Origin: Methanomassiliicoccales archaeon
Lineage (GTDB): Archaea; Thermoplasmatota; Thermoplasmata; Methanomassiliicoccales; JACIVX01
DNA length: 64,000 nt
Direction of reading: 5' to 3'
Assembly (NCBI GenBank): GCA_014361295.1
Contig: JACIVX010000001.1
Span: 1,086,293-1,150,292 of the forward strand
Positions 57,201 through 64,000 of this stretch are shown in pieces; the first letter of the stretch is position 1; every line of letters begins with the position of its first letter. The position numbers were made by a program, and so were the translations under genes. The notes beneath the pieces are model-generated. The model saw only the letters and a program-made list of their open reading frames with translations, was not told the DNA's origin and did no database searches.

Positions 57201-57563
57201 CGGTTCGTCGGATGTCCCAATCGCTACCAGTCCCCCCTTGATTTCTAGAACATTCCCAGGATCTGCCATAACTGTCACATTCGGTTCTATAGTCAGTGTA
57301 GCTCCCGGGAGAACCGAAATCGATGCGTTCAGAATATAGGGGCTACCATCCTCTGTCCATGTTGTGTCAGTGGAAATGTCTTCGTAAACGTAGGTAGGTC
57401 CCGCTGCACTTGCATCACCAGTGTTGATGATGAGGAACAGTGCAAAAAGTAATACCAGTGCACCGAGATACACCAACGTCCGCTTTCCAAAAGCGTGACC
57501 CAATGAGGGCTCACGCTTATTCTCATTGTCCGAATTCATAAATACACCCCAAAGATTGTTCAA
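51279..57563 (-). CDS. giant membrane-anchored right-handed beta-helix surface protein
   Basis: 2094-aa extracellular protein. N-terminal signal (about 29-54: LVYLGALVLLFALFLIIN). Most of it is PbH1/NosD-like parallel beta-helix, with dozens of imperfect 20-25-residue turns (IxxNxIxxN pattern, rich in Asn, Asp, Tyr). Around 470-620 an inserted beta-sandwich reads LPFEFPFGDGTYTNI and IVQWYVT. A carboxypeptidase-regulatory-like domain (LTVRALDQDGLPVSGVWVVV) precedes a C-terminal helix (ITFTLIAALLVAVALIIV) ending STKK. Likely anchored, facing outwards; a glycan or adhesion role is inferred. Start TTG 57563 (GGGAGGAAGGA upstream) or ATG 57539 (GGGGTG upstream). Confidence 0.88.
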   Translation of the reverse strand: MNNLWGVFMNSDNENKREPSLGHAFGKRTLVYLGALVLLFALFLIINTGDASAAGPTYVYEDISTDTTWTEDGSPYILNASISVLPGATLTIEPNVTVMADPGNVLEIKGGLVAIGTSDEPILFTTNDTLYWWGIVIDDTGTAVFSNVIIELAYYGVYVEDANVAISDTLIQYSYRAGIWWSSSGDIDAELSGVEINHTYEEMGIMLLANNGNATVSLTDCIVNDTYGPGIVVQSTGWIDAVIAGTTVTGSVANSGIILYSTGGDVGATLDSVIVSACELNGVLIYSAVGAVDVQVSESNISASGKAGLQVEGSTGAVFVIEDSEFSENGVGVAVYSIDGDAVVELSGVSILGSWDYGLIVNSATGNFDVSLTSVFVNNTEWAVGVFVKSNDADVNAVIQETSIIGGAVGLDLEAGGNVSVAITDSSLMANGFMSMLVDADGLATVTVENSYMNGEEANQLSWYYPTEIDYEYDIINPDGYTTGSLLYVTLPFEFPFGDGTYTNIAIHPYGFIYVGSPVSISFPIDLESASANLIIPCQDFFSVVYWPYVSYKIVNDEKIIVQWYVTRSSDPWGATNVFEAILYSNGDIQFNYANMDALNSDDRSYDYGISAMGVWYTAITLNEIWVPNVYNADYRSIYLTRESFGVYGVVVLSNGGVKASILDSTISHYAGAGFLFMCENGDVTVDANNLTAEYILGMAEYGVAVGALTFNGTMYATVTDSKFSHIGNIAVGFLSSPYWGGEDIVEITSNAFDEVGWAIAVVTLVEDDDGFNEMVEFSATRTISGNIGTNSGGMMIGAMIGSADSVWNVSIADMIINNSFSGKPMFQEMWESFIQVRHYLYSDGVNMSANFVTEIVENSIDSAIRYGNGIDVEDDVETHGGTAVINSSVSINSNLVYEQSGFNGIDVYYYGYSDTGLYSAIDIAINDNEIRAGEYAWDGIYVSIDNDLQYGRGDGSLDANVVTERNVIENSVYGIYIGVGAGTYNHFGNQVATLTISASDNEIIAFYDFIDIEIYSYAQYDYYYPSSYETEVSSMQSVTFYVSITRNKGTYPMEWWDGLYGMGVYTESYAYDWMSLFSHASSYMDGTILIADNTIEVGDYASYGAAVWIENDVDVYAYYGDSIAVSSISSTITNNLINVTEDSDFVYMEGIEIYDYVQAYTYYSQFASSPSATLISDVVISENEITGPISDGIYIDSYVDSYCGTSSANYQTSQEISSNVISGYLNYGVYLDWYLDAYQYSQSTFETNATVNATVATSINDNLIYSEVTEWSEATAISLYASAWSNWDVERYINSNITVEINSNEISFSPDTGWGQTEGIYAYSWPWGLISVVADGNVIENADVGIDVDDCIVTVTNNVISNPGDEGIYLYDSTGVVSENEIRGGVYAQGIYLDECFQMNISDNRVDGCGDGIYVYYSDDLVISNNTLTNNGLEGYDTFGLYIYDSYNATITGNTITGNAVGVVIYYSYEITFSNNVVSNNLYEGTYFDECESLVIESNIMSENGGSGLELYDCYSVVIGNNTIRENLLYGLYIEYSGPVTIYNGIYQDNTYDGIYAYGVVEWIVDDVSEVRNNAITLYGDLTVVDGGMLTLDNVWYFMLGEDWMDGIPQIIVEEGGTLVVVASGISSYSGWPGPGILQDGYYYSFEVYGTLDMESSEVSGAAEIYLGPTSNADIRTSVVYENWRNGIHVDNCSPRISATTIIYNGMDGIFIEGADAAPTIMDCLIAMNNRGIYAIDSSLANVVDNVIVANWGVGIYVIGASGSIHDNILLFNPVEIYIKDSTVTVEDNQIGYSVIVDIMSKYAPALIGGGSVPLFGEWLLTPEMIAEAQMNHIGVYAVNSTVSLSDNVYGMLKYAIYVTQSTLTVSDTINMTTLVLPYYDDYGTLWNVSLPIIVYDGIYAAKSTVTVNGGMISVLDDAIFLESSNADLRNVVFDAGDFDIYLTGESIASAIEVTFEKAKVLDTSVLTVYYKLTVRALDQDGLPVSGVWVVVYDEEGSPVGEGATDDNGLFSVYAIGWIQTSAGQSAAKAYTVNASFEQGYVEKNVTLDKATDVIVEVPVEKPVAWNPSFAITFTLIAALLVAVALIIVSTKK

Positions 57564-58167
57564 ATCCTTCCTCCCTGTTTGAAAGGACTTATATCTAGTA
57601 TTGGAGTCTCTTTATTTAAAGGTTGTCGGTTTTTCTTTTGTGATAATGATTGTCTGGAATTGGCACCTGAGAGAAAAAATCAATAAAAGAAAAAAAATGC
57701 TTTCCGCAGCCTCAGTTTTGGTAGGGTGGAATAAAACCCAGAATCTACATGGCGTTTTGCCACGCGGTTGAGAAATTTAACACACATGAAAATTATATGA
57801 TAGCCGACACCATATCACGAATCAATGGTCGAAATGCCTTTTCATTTTTGTCAAAGTTTGAATTTATCTTTACTAATCTACTCAATGCGGCTTCAAAGAA
57901 CATATTAATTCCTTATCAGATCGACCAAACGATATATCCTGAATCATTATTGTGAGTTTTTCAATCTGACGCTCGAACAATTAATAATTGACCAACTATC
58001 ATCGAGATTCTAACGAATTTTTCAAGTAATGAATTTTATTCGCACCTACAGTCTCTTCAGTCAATTTTTTCTAAGTATTTGAATTTAAATCATCAGCATT
58101 AAAGAAAAATTCGCGTTGCTCGATCTATCAACAACAAGTTTTCTATCTTCAATTTCGATATCGGCAT
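57564..58167. other. intergenic, no gene seen
   Basis: About 600 bp of AT-rich DNA between divergent genes. The 5' leader of the giant protein lies at the left end (ribosome sites near 57570-57580). A 68-codon frame (57749-57955) has a weak start and no recognisable product. TTTGAATTTAAATC near 58078-58091 may be the hypB promoter. Confidence 0.5.
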
Positions 58168-58824
58168 GTGCACAAGATAACTGAGATATCGATGGAAATT
58201 GATGTGCTCGCCGAGAACAGAAGAATTGCCGATGAAAATCACGAGCTCCTCAAGAAAAATGGCATCAAATCAATCGACGTGATGGGGTCGATTGGCTCAG
58301 GGAAAACAGCGCTGATCGAGAGAATCGCTTCAGAAATGATCAAGAAAGGGAAGCGCCCTGCCGCGATTGCTGGCGATGTTGCTGGCCAAGATGATTACAA
58401 TCGTTTTCGATCGCTCGGTATCCCAGCGATCAATATCAACACAGGCAAAGAATGCCATCTCGATGCACATTTGATCAGCCATGCACTCGAGAAGTTGGAT
58501 CTCGAATCGATTGACTTTCTATTTATCGAAAATGTCGGCAATCTTGTCTGCCCAGCGGATTTTCCCCTTGGGACTGATAAGAGACTTGTCGTCATTTCCG
58601 TGACGGAAGGGGATGATATGGTGAGGAAACACCCTTCGATCTTCTCCGTTGCGGATGTGGCCGCACTCAATAAGATCGATCTCATTCCATATCTTGATGT
58701 GGATCCCAAAAAAATCACAAGCGATTACCAAAAGATTATGAAAAATAAGACCCTCCATCTGATCAGTGTCAAGACTGGAGTCGGGATACCAGCTCTCCTT
58801 AAAGATCTTGAAATCGATCTCTAA
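58168..58824 (+). CDS. hypB: hydrogenase nickel incorporation GTPase HypB
   Basis: 218-aa HypB: P-loop GSIGSGKT, the dimer/metal motif GKECHLDAH (conserved CH), switch ENVGNLVCP, and base motif NKIDLI. It lacks the bacterial N-terminal His tail, as in archaeal HypB. Delivers Ni2+ to hydrogenase with HypA. GTG 58168. Together with hypE it indicates active [NiFe] hydrogenases. Confidence 0.95.
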   Translation: MHKITEISMEIDVLAENRRIADENHELLKKNGIKSIDVMGSIGSGKTALIERIASEMIKKGKRPAAIAGDVAGQDDYNRFRSLGIPAININTGKECHLDAHLISHALEKLDLESIDFLFIENVGNLVCPADFPLGTDKRLVVISVTEGDDMVRKHPSIFSVADVAALNKIDLIPYLDVDPKKITSDYQKIMKNKTLHLISVKTGVGIPALLKDLEIDL

Positions 58825-58993
58825 CGGCTCACTCTTGCGAGTCGTCTGATTGCACTTTTTCTCTGACGAGTTGTCATAATCCAAAGCAGTTAGAACATAT
58901 AATAACTCAAAGCAGTCGTAAATTCAGAATCACGGATATCGTCCGCAAGTCACTTTTATAAACGCTGAGACCTTTTTCATCACAGGGATTGCG

Positions 58994-60322
58994 ATGAAAG
59001 TCTTAACAGTGGGAGGGGGAGGAAGAGAGCATGCAATCGTGCGAGCGCTCGTCGATGGCGGCGCTGAGGTTTACGCCGCGATGAGCAACAGAAATCCAGG
59101 TATCGCAAGAATCTGTAAGGAATTCAGACTGATCAAGGAGATTGATTTTGAAACTATCACGGAGTTTGCCGTCGACGCAGGAGCCGAGATGGCAGTCATC
59201 GGACCTGAAGCGCCGCTCGATGTTGGCCTCGTTGATGCGCTTTCGAGACAAGGAATTGGCTGCGTAGGACCAAATAAGGCCGCTGCGAGGATCGAGACTT
59301 CAAAGCGGTTCATGAGAACTCTTATGAAGAAATATGATATTCCTGGCAATGTCTATTACGAAACCTTCAATGATTTTGAAGATGCAAAGAGATTTGTCGC
59401 CAATTGCGATAAACAGCTTGCCGTCAAGCCTGTTGGATTAACGGGCGGAAAGGGTGTGAAAATTGAGGGAGAACACTTAAAGGATAAGAACGAAGTGGTT
59501 GATTACATCAAAGAGATTTTCGAAAAAAGGATTGGAGGGATTGGCGTTGTCCTTGAGGAGCGATTGGAAGGTGAGGAGTTCACGCTTCAATCATTTGTTG
59601 ATGGGCGCACGGTTGTGCCAATGCCGCTAGTTCAGGATCACAAGAGGGCGTACGAAGGAGATACGGGACCGAACACAGGAGGTATGGGTTCGTACTCAAT
59701 GGAGGATCATCGCCTTCCATTCATGACGGGGGAGGATTTCGACAAAGCGATGGAAATCATGAGAAAAACCGTCAGTGCGATGAGAGATGAAGGGTGTCCT
59801 TACGTGGGATTTCTCTACGGCCAATTCATGCTCACAGCCGACGGCCCAAAGATTATCGAATTCAATGCGCGCCTCGGGGATCCAGAAGCGATGAACGTTC
59901 TCCCCCTGCTCAAAAACAATTTTGTTGATATCTGTGCTGCAATTGTCGACCGCAACCTATCACAATCGAAGGTTGCCTTTGATCATAAAGCGACGGTGTG
60001 CAAATATGTTGTACCAGAGGGTTACGGTACGAAACCGAAGAGTGGGCTGAAGATATCGGTCGATGAAGAAGCCGTGAAAAGGGAGGGGGCTCAATTATTC
60101 TACGCATCTGTCAACGAGGATAGTGGCATTATCACAACGACGACCTCGAGGGCAATTGCGGTTGTCGGCGTTGATGAAACTGTGGAAAAGGCAGAGGCAC
60201 AATGCGAGCGTGGTTTGAAATACGTCTCTGGCGAAGCGATCTACGTGCGCCACGATATCGGAAAGAAAGAGCTCATTCAGAAAAGGATTGAACACATGAA
60301 AAAGTTACGCAATCAAACATAA
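58994..60322 (+). CDS. purD: phosphoribosylamine-glycine ligase
   Basis: 442-aa ATP-grasp enzyme, second step of de novo purine synthesis. Seen: VLTVGGGGREHAIVRAL, IGPEAPLDVGLVDAL, VKPVGLTGGKGV, and EFNARLGDPEAMNVLPLL. The usual length is about 430. ATG 58994. CTTTTATAAACG about 40 nt upstream is a likely TATA box. Confidence 0.96.
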   Translation: MKVLTVGGGGREHAIVRALVDGGAEVYAAMSNRNPGIARICKEFRLIKEIDFETITEFAVDAGAEMAVIGPEAPLDVGLVDALSRQGIGCVGPNKAAARIETSKRFMRTLMKKYDIPGNVYYETFNDFEDAKRFVANCDKQLAVKPVGLTGGKGVKIEGEHLKDKNEVVDYIKEIFEKRIGGIGVVLEERLEGEEFTLQSFVDGRTVVPMPLVQDHKRAYEGDTGPNTGGMGSYSMEDHRLPFMTGEDFDKAMEIMRKTVSAMRDEGCPYVGFLYGQFMLTADGPKIIEFNARLGDPEAMNVLPLLKNNFVDICAAIVDRNLSQSKVAFDHKATVCKYVVPEGYGTKPKSGLKISVDEEAVKREGAQLFYASVNEDSGIITTTTSRAIAVVGVDETVEKAEAQCERGLKYVSGEAIYVRHDIGKKELIQKRIEHMKKLRNQT

Positions 60323-60323
60323 T

Positions 60324-60333
60324 CATATTTAAA
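60324..60333 (+). promoter_or_regulatory. TATA box of the translin gene
   Basis: CATATTTAAA lies about 23-32 nt before ATG 60356, with no ribosome site between. This spacing implies a leaderless transcript. Confidence 0.45.
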
Positions 60334-60355
60334 CGATGTCGTCTATTTCTGGATT

Positions 60356-60988
60356 ATGAGAAATCTGGAAGAGATTGCCGATCGAATACAGTATAAGCTC
60401 GATGAAAAAGACACTGTAAGGGAAGTGGCGATTAAGTCATCAAGGGCGATCATCAGAATTTCGACAGGCATCGTCCATTCCATTCACAGGAGAGAAGATG
60501 TCAAGGAGGCGTTGGCCGAAGCAAAGGAAGAAGTTCACCGCCTGAGGAGCCTCCTCGAAGATCATCCTGATATCTGGAATTCTGGCCTAGTTGAGGATGC
60601 AATGGCCGAAATGGCCGAAGCATCGATACTTCTTGCGATTGTCAATAACGAAGAACTTCCAGATCCAGAAGAGCTGAATATCACATCCACGTCCTATCTT
60701 CTCGGTCTTGCCGATGTAATTGGTGAGCTGCGACGTTTCGCACTTGAAGCACTGAGAAAAGACAAGACAGATGAGGCGGTGAAGTATCTCGACATGATGG
60801 AGGATTTGTTTCTCGTTCTCATGCGCTTCGATTATCCGGATGCTATCGTCCCAATAAGGAGGAAACAGGATATCGCACGTTCGCTTCTCGAAAAGACGAG
60901 AGGAGAAATCGCCGTTGCGGTGAGTTCGAAACGTCTTCAGGAAAAATTGGAGGAATTTCGAAGACATCTAGATATCTCAGAAAGTTGA
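60356..60988 (+). CDS. translin-family protein
   Basis: 210-aa all-helical protein of the archaeal translin family (eukaryotic translin binds RNA/ssDNA and forms C3PO). Seen: LRRFALEALRKD and FLVLMRFDYPDAIVPIRRKQD, the translin-specific end where acidic and Arg residues form the RNase site in TRAX. ATG 60356 with a TATA box upstream. Stand-alone, downstream of purD by 33 nt. Confidence 0.9.
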   Translation: MRNLEEIADRIQYKLDEKDTVREVAIKSSRAIIRISTGIVHSIHRREDVKEALAEAKEEVHRLRSLLEDHPDIWNSGLVEDAMAEMAEASILLAIVNNEELPDPEELNITSTSYLLGLADVIGELRRFALEALRKDKTDEAVKYLDMMEDLFLVLMRFDYPDAIVPIRRKQDIARSLLEKTRGEIAVAVSSKRLQEKLEEFRRHLDISES

Positions 60989-61066
60989 CGAACAATGTTA
61001 AGATCTAGAAAAGTGCGGAAAGACGCGTTTGGAGGGATGTGGTTAACGACATTAATCACATCGATT

Positions 61067-61390
61067 TTAGAAATTCCTCTTTATCGCTTCTGCAATTTCC
61101 TCCTTCGGTACGACACCCACAATTTGATCGACGACTTCTCCGTCCTTGAAGAAAAGAAGCGTCGGAATTGCCATGATTCTGAATCGTCTCACGAGCTCAG
61201 GATTGTGATCGGTATTCATTTTGCCAAAGACTATCTTTCCCGAATATTCGGCTGCGAGTTTCTCGAAAATCGGAGCGAGCATTCTGCAGGGACCACACCA
61301 CTCAGCCCAGCAATCAACGATGAGTTTAGAATTTTCCTTTCTGATTCGCTCAAAATTGTCATCTGTGATCTCAATGAGATTTCCACCCAT
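61067..61390 (-). CDS. trxA: thioredoxin
   Basis: 107-aa thioredoxin with WCGPC active site (C32, C35), the conserved cis-Pro in MAIPTLLFFKDG and the C-terminal helix. General disulfide reductant. ATG 61390, monocistronic. Confidence 0.95.
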   Translation of the reverse strand: MGGNLIEITDDNFERIRKENSKLIVDCWAEWCGPCRMLAPIFEKLAAEYSGKIVFGKMNTDHNPELVRRFRIMAIPTLLFFKDGEVVDQIVGVVPKEEIAEAIKRNF

Positions 61391-61548
61391 GAATTCGCCC
61401 TATCATGAATCGCCTATATAAATCGTCCCAAACTTGCCATCATTTCGACGGACTTTCTCCTTCACGCGAGATCATTTCAGAATATGATGGGAATTCGATT
61501 TCAAATATCAATGGGAGATAATAAAAAATTCACGTCCAGAATCGAAGT

Positions 61549-62319
61549 TTACCGCTTCATCTTCCTTCTCTTCGGTCGCCGGTACACCACATAGATTAAA
61601 AATAGGGAAAGGAGGAGGACGCCAACGAGCAGCGCGTTGAGAGAGCCGTAATCGGTCTTTCCAACAAAAATTGTCGTTGTAAATGAGGTGTCACCGGTAT
61701 CGAGCTTGACTAGAGTGTTTCCTGGGTCAATCGTCACCGTGATAACATGCTCCCCAGGTTTCATGTAGGGGTCGGTCCAGTTATAAACAATTGTCTTTGA
61801 TGTCTTCGGATCGAGGTTGATCGTCGTTTCATAAATCTTCGATCCATCCGCGTAGATCGCAACAGGGATATTCTTCACTGACATGTTCCCATCATTCTTC
61901 ACGGTCGCTGTGATGACAACGGGAACGAGCACCTTGATTGGGAAGTCTTTCGTCACCTTCTCGACGAGCGTGCCATTGGCAGAAACTGAACTGACATTGA
62001 TACGGAGAATCATGTCCTGCACCGTTGGTGGCGCGGTCACATTGACTCTGAAAAGGCCAGTCGGCGATTTTCCATTGGTCGGAATAACCTTTGCCTCGGC
62101 TGGTGACGGGCCGATCAATTTCGCCGTGAAACTAAAATTTCCTCCAGGCTCCTCTCCAGGACCACCAATAACCCTGATCACATATTCCGATTTTTCGCTG
62201 GTGGCAATACAGCTCTTGCCATCGATGGAAACGTACATCGGGTCATACGCGGCAACACTAACACTCGCGAGTGGATAAACGAAAAGACAAAGAATCGCCA
62301 TCGTGAATGCGATCACCAT
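61549..62319 (-). CDS. membrane-anchored CARDB-like surface protein
   Basis: 256-aa protein with N-terminal signal (MVIAFTMAILCLFVYPLASV), two beta domains (the second a CARDB-like adhesion fold, VVITATVKNDGNMSVKNIPV) and a C-terminal helix with basic end YRRPKRRKMKR. The ATG overlaps the upstream gene's stop (TGATG), so the two are cotranslated. Probably an exported partner of that larger protein. Confidence 0.82.
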   Translation of the reverse strand: MVIAFTMAILCLFVYPLASVSVAAYDPMYVSIDGKSCIATSEKSEYVIRVIGGPGEEPGGNFSFTAKLIGPSPAEAKVIPTNGKSPTGLFRVNVTAPPTVQDMILRINVSSVSANGTLVEKVTKDFPIKVLVPVVITATVKNDGNMSVKNIPVAIYADGSKIYETTINLDPKTSKTIVYNWTDPYMKPGEHVITVTIDPGNTLVKLDTGDTSFTTTIFVGKTDYGSLNALLVGVLLLSLFLIYVVYRRPKRRKMKR

Positions 62320-64000
62320 CAGCGCTTTCTTCGTCTGAATACCCCCCTGTGTATACCCATGAGGATGAAAATCACAAACGCCGCTAAGGCTGCGCCTGCA
62401 AGAGCGATTGTCTCAATGGGAATTGCTGCCGGTTCAAAATACACATTTTCCCCGCCAACGCTCACGCCGTCCGAAGGCAGAATAATCACAGGTAGCGGAG
62501 GTTTCACTGTCAGCAATGCATACGCATTTGAAGACTTCTGAGACGCCGCTGAGATAACGACCTCGATGTTCGGACTAGGATTCTCCCGTATTGGTGTAAG
62601 GAGGACGTCGAAATACTTGACTTTTCCAGCCTGCAAGGTGACTGTGAGATTCTTAACAGGATTTTCGTCACCAAGCCTCAGCTCTGCCTTCCAACCCAGT
62701 TCAGCGAGTGTAACTCGATTTGCAACAGCGATATCGATCGTGTCTTCATCGTTCCCGTTATTCTCAAGTTTTATGCTGTAAGAATACGGCGTCCCGTTGA
62801 CTTGATAGGGTTTATCGAACTTGAGATTCAAACTGTAGTACGGAAGGATGATTGCGTCGATTGATACTGAATCCTGAATCGACGCGTTGTTGAGCGAGAC
62901 CACAGTGATTTTAATCGGCGAATGTGAGACATAGACGCTCGCCGATGGTGTGATGCTTACCGTGACCAGCTGGGAATTCTGATAGCCGAAATCGACGCTT
63001 ACTGTGCTCTGGGAAAACACAACATCCCAGTTCGTGGCCTGAGCTTCGAGCTTGAACGTATCCGGCACATTTCCCTTATTGACGATCCTCAGATTGTAAA
63101 CCGCTGTCTGCCCAGACCTAAGCGTCGTCTTTTCGACCTCATTCCACTGCAGATCGACGCCCCTTTCAGGAATCTTTTCCATCGTGATCGCTCGGCTCAC
63201 ATCGGTAATCAAATTGATCGATGTATTCGCGTAATAACGAACAAAGACTCCCTTTTCTATTCCAGTAGAAGTGAATTTTACACTATATTCACCAGGAGGC
63301 AGGATGATTTCAAACGAGCCTGAAGATGAGGAGAATGCACTCAATTTCGCCCCATTCATTGATGTGATCTCGATCGTCGCATTGCCAGGCGCGTATTCCT
63401 TCAGGGTTTCACCCGCAAACCTGAATCCAGGAACAAGGGTGATGTTAAAGGTCTTGTTCGATTGCGGTGGCACATTGACAACACCGAGGAATACGCCCAG
63501 CCGTCCGACTTGCCTTGCGTAGACACTGTAATTACCAGGTGCAATCGATACTGCATATGCACCGATCCCAGATGTCGCTGATGCGCTCATTGCTGTGGAA
63601 GATGTCGGGATGAATTCAATTGTCGCGGCCACCAACGATCCGCTTGAATCGAAAATCGATCCGCTGAGAGTCACGTTATCATAGGTGCGATGTAGCACGA
63701 TGCTAGAAATCGTTGAAGAAGGAACGACCAGTGATGTGTTTCCAGTATAACGTACATACCGCGTGTCTAGGCCGATTCTCGTCTTCGTGTGATAATCAAC
63801 CTCTGCCGAATAATTCCCATACGGTAGTATAGTTTCGAAAATACCAGTAACATAAGAATCAATCCTGATTACCGCACCAGCATCATTTCTGATCTCAACT
63901 GGAACAACATAAGAGAAGGGTGAGCCCTCAAAATAGATCGCCCCCCTAACCGTTTTCGCGACAGATGTTGTTAGATTTAATGGTGAAACCGATGCATCGA
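62319..64000 (-). CDS. surface protein with carboxypeptidase-regulatory-like and NEW3 domains (5' end outside window)
   Basis: The frame is open from the stop at 62319 through the right edge: at least 559 residues visible, N-terminus missing. Visible repeats of a carboxypeptidase-regulatory-like fold (VRGAIYFEGSPF, LSGSIFDSSGSLV, FAGETLKEYAPGNATIEIT), then two NEW3/alpha-galactosidase-like sandwich domains (TVYNLRIVNKGNVPDTFKLE-type strands) and a C-terminal helix (LAGAALAAFVIFILMG) with RRRKR. Likely a membrane-anchored extracellular protein, first of a pair with the CARDB-like gene. Confidence 0.8.
   Translation of the reverse strand, partial: DASVSPLNLTTSVAKTVRGAIYFEGSPFSYVVPVEIRNDAGAVIRIDSYVTGIFETILPYGNYSAEVDYHTKTRIGLDTRYVRYTGNTSLVVPSSTISSIVLHRTYDNVTLSGSIFDSSGSLVAATIEFIPTSSTAMSASATSGIGAYAVSIAPGNYSVYARQVGRLGVFLGVVNVPPQSNKTFNITLVPGFRFAGETLKEYAPGNATIEITSMNGAKLSAFSSSSGSFEIILPPGEYSVKFTSTGIEKGVFVRYYANTSINLITDVSRAITMEKIPERGVDLQWNEVEKTTLRSGQTAVYNLRIVNKGNVPDTFKLEAQATNWDVVFSQSTVSVDFGYQNSQLVTVSITPSASVYVSHSPIKITVVSLNNASIQDSVSIDAIILPYYSLNLKFDKPYQVNGTPYSYSIKLENNGNDEDTIDIAVANRVTLAELGWKAELRLGDENPVKNLTVTLQAGKVKYFDVLLTPIRENPSPNIEVVISAASQKSSNAYALLTVKPPLPVIILPSDGVSVGGENVYFEPAAIPIETIALAGAALAAFVIFILMGIHRGVFRRRKR

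Noticed and set aside
57749-57955. 68-codon frame between the giant protein and hypB
   Set aside because: No ribosome site or recognisable features; AT-rich region yields such frames by chance.

Overview
The window reads as chromosome of an archaeon. Archaea-only or archaeal-type markers are GatD/GatE (tRNA-dependent glutamine formation), ribosomal protein S17e, a translin-family protein, an HVO_0476-type zinc finger, archaeal LeuC/LeuD, tRNA introns of the bulge-helix-bulge type, and TATA-like boxes about 25-35 nt before several start codons. Genes for coenzyme M synthesis (cysteate synthase, ComD, ComE, methanogenesis marker 16) together with hydrogenase maturation genes hypE and hypB point to a methanogen or a close relative carrying methyl/alkyl-CoM chemistry. 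The cysteate-synthase route to CoM, the secreted beta-helix proteins and the general gene style make a Thermoplasmatota (Methanomassiliicoccales-like) or Methanomicrobia-like euryarchaeon my best guess. That placement is inference. I see no rRNA, CRISPR array, insertion sequence or integrase.

Layout. 1-8.8 kb: leuD/leuC-type hydratase, an acetyl-CoA-synthetase-like ligase, a CBS protein behind an 18-bp tandem repeat, a MEDS-PAS histidine kinase, a secreted PKD/metallo-beta-lactamase protein and a DUF3795 protein. 8.8-12.7 kb: a tight four-gene operon (ferredoxin-BFD protein, an unrecognised 486-aa protein, a divergent NadC/QPRTase homologue, a MoCF-domain protein) that looks like an uncharacterised redox/cofactor pathway. 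12.9-18.6 kb: a methyltransferase, a heavily frameshifted nitrilase pseudogene, an HD protein, a Na/Ca exchanger, an MscS channel and a long non-coding stretch. 18.6-24.3 kb: the CoM cluster, six overlapping genes (cysteate synthase, ABC-type ATPase, P-loop GTPase, Fe-S protein, comD, comE) facing methanogenesis marker 16.

24.5-37.3 kb: tRNA-Arg, Fe-alcohol dehydrogenase, hypE, a secreted immune-inhibitor-A-like metalloprotease, an intron-containing tRNA-Val, an aquaporin with an apparent frameshift, a CobW-type GTPase with a small upstream ORF, DUF1015 behind a possible structured leader, a secreted protein with a predicted thioester adhesion domain, a K+ channel fused to a YHS metal domain, and an intron-containing tRNA-Thr. 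37.4-51.2 kb is mostly housekeeping: RqcH, tRNA-Arg, an ABC export system, S17e, ThyX, a TraB protein, a phosphoserine-phosphatase-like HAD enzyme, Pcm, a zinc finger, an MBL hydrolase, rhomboid, a HemK-like methyltransferase, GatE and GatD. 51.3-64 kb: a 2094-residue beta-helix surface protein, hypB, purD, translin, thioredoxin, and two overlapping membrane-anchored surface-protein genes, the second running off the right edge.

How the parts fit: the CoM cluster supplies the methyl carrier of methanogenesis. LeuC/D could serve leucine synthesis or, as AksD/E, coenzyme B synthesis. HypB and HypE mature [NiFe] hydrogenases. The phosphoserine-phosphatase-like enzyme would compete with cysteate synthase for phosphoserine if it has that specificity. 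The large secreted proteins suggest a cell surface invested in adhesion and proteolysis.
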